Positions 12,946 through 14,633 of a stretch of DNA of 14,633 nt are shown here, piece after piece. Source of the stretch: Acidobacteriota bacterium (lineage in GTDB: Bacteria > Acidobacteriota > Terriglobia > UBA7540). How positions within the stretch are numbered: position 1 is the first letter of the stretch; each line of letters starts with the position of its first letter. The translations under genes were made by a program, and so were the position numbers. The stretch spans positions 1 through 14,633 of the forward strand of contig QHZK01000023.1 of the NCBI GenBank assembly GCA_003224635.1, written 5' to 3'. Below the pieces are notes generated by a model. It was not told the DNA's origin. It saw only the letters and a list, made by a program, of their open reading frames with translations, and ran no database searches.

Positions 12946-13992
12946 ATGACTCAACCGAGCGAAAGGACGCGCGTCGCCGTCATCGGGGTCGGAGAGCACG
13001 GCAGGAACCACGCTCGCGCCTTCAAGGAAATCGCGGGCGCGGAACTCGTCGGGGTTTATGACTCGTGCGCGGAGCGGCGCCGGGAGGCGGCGAGCGAATT
13101 CGGAGTGGGAGCTTTTGAAAGCCTGGACGAGGCTCTGGCCGCGGTCCAGGCGGTGAGCATCGTGATACCGGCCCGCGAGCACGCGGCCGTGGCGCGGCGG
13201 GCGTTCGAGCGCGGCGTGGACGCGCTGATCGAGAAACCTATCACCCGGGACATCGGAGAGGCTGACGAATTGATCGAGCTCGCCGCCGCGCACCAGCGGA
13301 TTCTCCAGGTCGGGCACGTGGAGCGCTTCAATCCCGGCGTGCTGGCAGCTAGAGCGGTAACGCGCAGCCCGCTTTTTTTCGAAATCCACAGGCTGGGCGT
13401 CTTCAGCCCGCGCAGCCTGGACGTGGACGTGGTCTTTGACCTCATGATCCATGACCTCGATCTGGTACTCTGGATGGTCGCGTCGCAACCCGTCGACGTC
13501 CGCGCCGTGGGTCTGCCCGTGCTGTCGGACAAGGTCGACATCGCCAACGCGCGCGTCGAGTTTGAGAATGGTACAGTGGCCAATTTCACGGCCAGCCGCG
13601 TCAGCACGGAGAAAGTGAGAAAGTTTCGCTACTTCCAGCTGAGCGAGTACATCTCGATTGATTTCTCGAGGCGAGACGCGCTTGCGCTCAGTGTGGACCG
13701 CAACCGTCCTGCTCCGCAAATCCATTTTCGGAAGCTCGAGCCGCCCGCGTGGGCGTCGGGTCCGCCGGGATCGAGCCCCCAAGCGTCAGGGGCGCCACAC
13801 GGCGACCCGCTGCGCGCCGAGATCGAGGCCTTTGTAGGCTCGGTGCGTAGTCGTCGCCCCCCGCTCGTGGGCGGGGTGGAAGGGCGCGCCGCATTGGCGC
13901 TGGCCGAGCGTGTGATGAACCGCATCGAAGAACATGCGGCCCGGTTGAGGGTGTCGCTCGGCCGTCCGGCCGGGTCGAGCGGAGAACTGTGA
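12946..13992 (+). CDS. Gfo/Idh/MocA family oxidoreductase (possible sugar-nucleotide dehydrogenase)
   Basis: This 348-residue protein has an N-terminal Rossmann fold with RVAVIGVGEHGRNHARAF (Gly14, Gly16 and Gly19) and a strand ending in YDSCAERR, which suggests an NAD preference. The family's catalytic Lys97 lies in EKPI, and the DLMIHDLDL motif has Asp165 and His169. The C-terminal half is the family's substrate-binding sheet, with VRFEN-like strands (ARVEFENGTVANFTASRVS) and a Pro/Ser-rich loop near 265-285. Family members oxidise sugars or nucleotide sugars. Its place directly after lpxA-lpxI fits a lipid A sugar role; GnnA, which makes the 3-keto intermediate of UDP-GlcNAc3N, is the closest known functional parallel. 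The aminotransferase partner GnnB is not seen, so this remains inference. The ATG follows a repeat spacer and lacks a ribosome site. Confidence 0.88.
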   Translation: MTQPSERTRVAVIGVGEHGRNHARAFKEIAGAELVGVYDSCAERRREAASEFGVGAFESLDEALAAVQAVSIVIPAREHAAVARRAFERGVDALIEKPITRDIGEADELIELAAAHQRILQVGHVERFNPGVLAARAVTRSPLFFEIHRLGVFSPRSLDVDVVFDLMIHDLDLVLWMVASQPVDVRAVGLPVLSDKVDIANARVEFENGTVANFTASRVSTEKVRKFRYFQLSEYISIDFSRRDALALSVDRNRPAPQIHFRKLEPPAWASGPPGSSPQASGAPHGDPLRAEIEAFVGSVRSRRPPLVGGVEGRAALALAERVMNRIEEHAARLRVSLGRPAGSSGEL

Positions 13993-14032
13993 CGATTGTG
14001 GATTCAGCACGCTATTGAAAATGGCTCTTGCC

Positions 14033-14178
14033 TGTCATTCTGAGCGGAGCGCAGCGAAGCGAAGAATCTCGCTCTGCGCATTCCCAAGGACTTACGCGGT
14101 CCTGAACGAGGTAAAGGACGAATCTCGTAAGTGACTTACCCATTCAGAGCGAGATTCTTCGCTACGCTCAGAATGACA
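14033..14178 (+). repeat. Long imperfect inverted repeat (TGTCATTCTGAGCG family)
   Basis: The left arm 14033-14076 starts TGTCATTCTGAGCG and ends AGCGAAGAATCTCGCTCTG. The right arm 14145-14178 is its reverse complement: 14 and 19 perfectly matching bases separated by a 10-base difference. The 68-base centre holds further small inverted repeats (ACTTACG 14090-14096 with CGTAAGT 14126-14132; AGGAC 14087-14091 with GTCCT 14099-14103). No coding frame is evident. It looks like a small palindromic element of the non-autonomous or REP-like kind, sitting just before the TonB-like gene. Confidence 0.8.
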
Positions 14179-14203
14179 TGGGGCAAGAGTTCTTGATTTC
14201 CCT

Positions 14204-14633
14204 ATGAGTGCGGAGACCGAACTTAACTTGCTGCTGCAGTGGGAAGACGAGGCCGCCCAGTGGCGACGGCGGACGATGGTCCTGGTCTCCGTGTTCCTCC
14301 ACATCATCCTGGTCCTTCTTCTCGCGGTCGCCCCGGACCTCTTCCGGCGAGGCGCGGAAATGATGGGCGCGAGCGTCCAGCCGAAGCCCAAGCGCGAGAG
14401 CACGATGTTGTTCATTCCTCCCGATCTTCTCAAGCGCTTGCGCGAACCACCGCCCGACCCGAGCATCCTCTCGGACAAGAACCGGCGCGCCCAGGGCCGC
14501 TCGCCGGTCGTCAATCCGAACGGACTGCGCATGCCCTATTCGCGCGGCAACACACCGCTGCCCGAGCTCAAGGGCGGCGGGAAACCTCCTCAACCGGCGC
14601 CTGCTCCGGCTCCTCCTCCCTCTCCGCCGGCGA
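14204..14633 (+). CDS. TonB-like energy transducer, N-terminal part (partial)
   Basis: ATG 14204 opens a frame that runs off the right edge after 143 codons. Residues 1-23 are cytoplasmic and end with RRR. A single hydrophobic helix spans about 24-43 and contains SVFLH (Ser29 and His33), the Ser-x3-His pattern of TonB transmembrane segments that contact ExbB/ExbD. After the membrane comes a basic and Pro-rich periplasmic stretch (KPKRES, PPDLLKRLREPPPDPS) and, from about 127, a run of Pro/Ala repeats (PPQPAPAPAPPPSPP) like a TonB spacer. The C-terminal TonB domain would lie outside the window. The family therefore powers outer-membrane receptors, but other Pro-rich anchored proteins (for example TolA-like ones) are possible. 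It is preceded by a palindromic element and has no clear ribosome site. Confidence 0.72.
   Translation, partial: MSAETELNLLLQWEDEAAQWRRRTMVLVSVFLHIILVLLLAVAPDLFRRGAEMMGASVQPKPKRESTMLFIPPDLLKRLREPPPDPSILSDKNRRAQGRSPVVNPNGLRMPYSRGNTPLPELKGGGKPPQPAPAPAPPPSPPA

Noticed and set aside
12793..13782. A long minus-strand open frame opposite the oxidoreductase gene
   Set aside because: It is an antisense shadow with no motif. Its terminal QWPNDSM-like residues come from the GTCATTG repeat, which also creates similar spurious peptides near 11800 and 12800.

Overview
This GC-rich bacterial chromosome segment reads as a Gram-negative with lipid A, most likely an Acidobacteriota member or a similar uncultured soil lineage. 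The reasons are a fabZ-lpxA-lpxI-Gfo/Idh/MocA gene order, a deeply branching style of ETF-ubiquinone oxidoreductase, a TonB-type protein, and spacers full of low-complexity and palindromic repeats. The taxonomic call is inference. No rRNA, tRNA, CRISPR array, integrase or transposase was seen.

Layout. (1) 1-3247, plus strand: a tightly packed operon made of the tail of an unidentified gene, a STAS-domain protein with a large unassigned C-terminal domain, an ABC permease and its ATPase (the uncharacterised COG4120/COG1101 transporter type). (2) 3250-4412: a VCBS/FG-GAP repeat gene without its 5' end and broken by two frameshifts. (3) 4456-4953, minus: a PhnB-like VOC protein, separated from the next gene by a spacer with two plausible divergent promoters. 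(4) 5193-8579, plus: a membrane-anchored TPR protein with a TTG start, an ETF-ubiquinone oxidoreductase, and a DUF374 (LpxJ-like) acyltransferase. (5) 8657-10261, minus: folD followed by coaE, six bases apart, with folD starting at TTG. (6) 10413-13992, plus: a consensus -10 box and a leader hairpin, then fabZ and lpxA (overlapping by ATGA), lpxI, and a Gfo/Idh/MocA oxidoreductase. This is a lipid A (Raetz pathway) cluster in which UDP-diacylglucosamine hydrolysis is done by LpxI rather than LpxH. (7) 14204-end, plus: the start of a TonB-like energy transducer, cut by the window edge.

How the genes connect. FabZ and LpxA supply and use hydroxyacyl-ACP at the start of lipid A synthesis. LpxI acts two steps after LpxA (LpxC and LpxD lie outside the window). 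The oxidoreductase next to them may be a nucleotide-sugar dehydrogenase, possibly GnnA-like. The DUF374 protein could be a late lipid A acyltransferase. CoaE and FolD are housekeeping cofactor enzymes.

The least explained features are the STAS fusion inside an ABC transporter operon and the spacers. At least four unrelated-looking repeat families sit at gene borders: a TTCGA-rich inverted repeat before the ETF-QO gene, a 14-bp tandem repeat that forms the end of the acyltransferase, a duplicated composite repeat on both sides of lpxI, and a long TGTCATTCTGAGCG inverted repeat before the TonB-like gene. Two of them contribute stop codons or C-terminal codons, and three run up to within a few tens of bases of a start codon that has no visible Shine-Dalgarno sequence.
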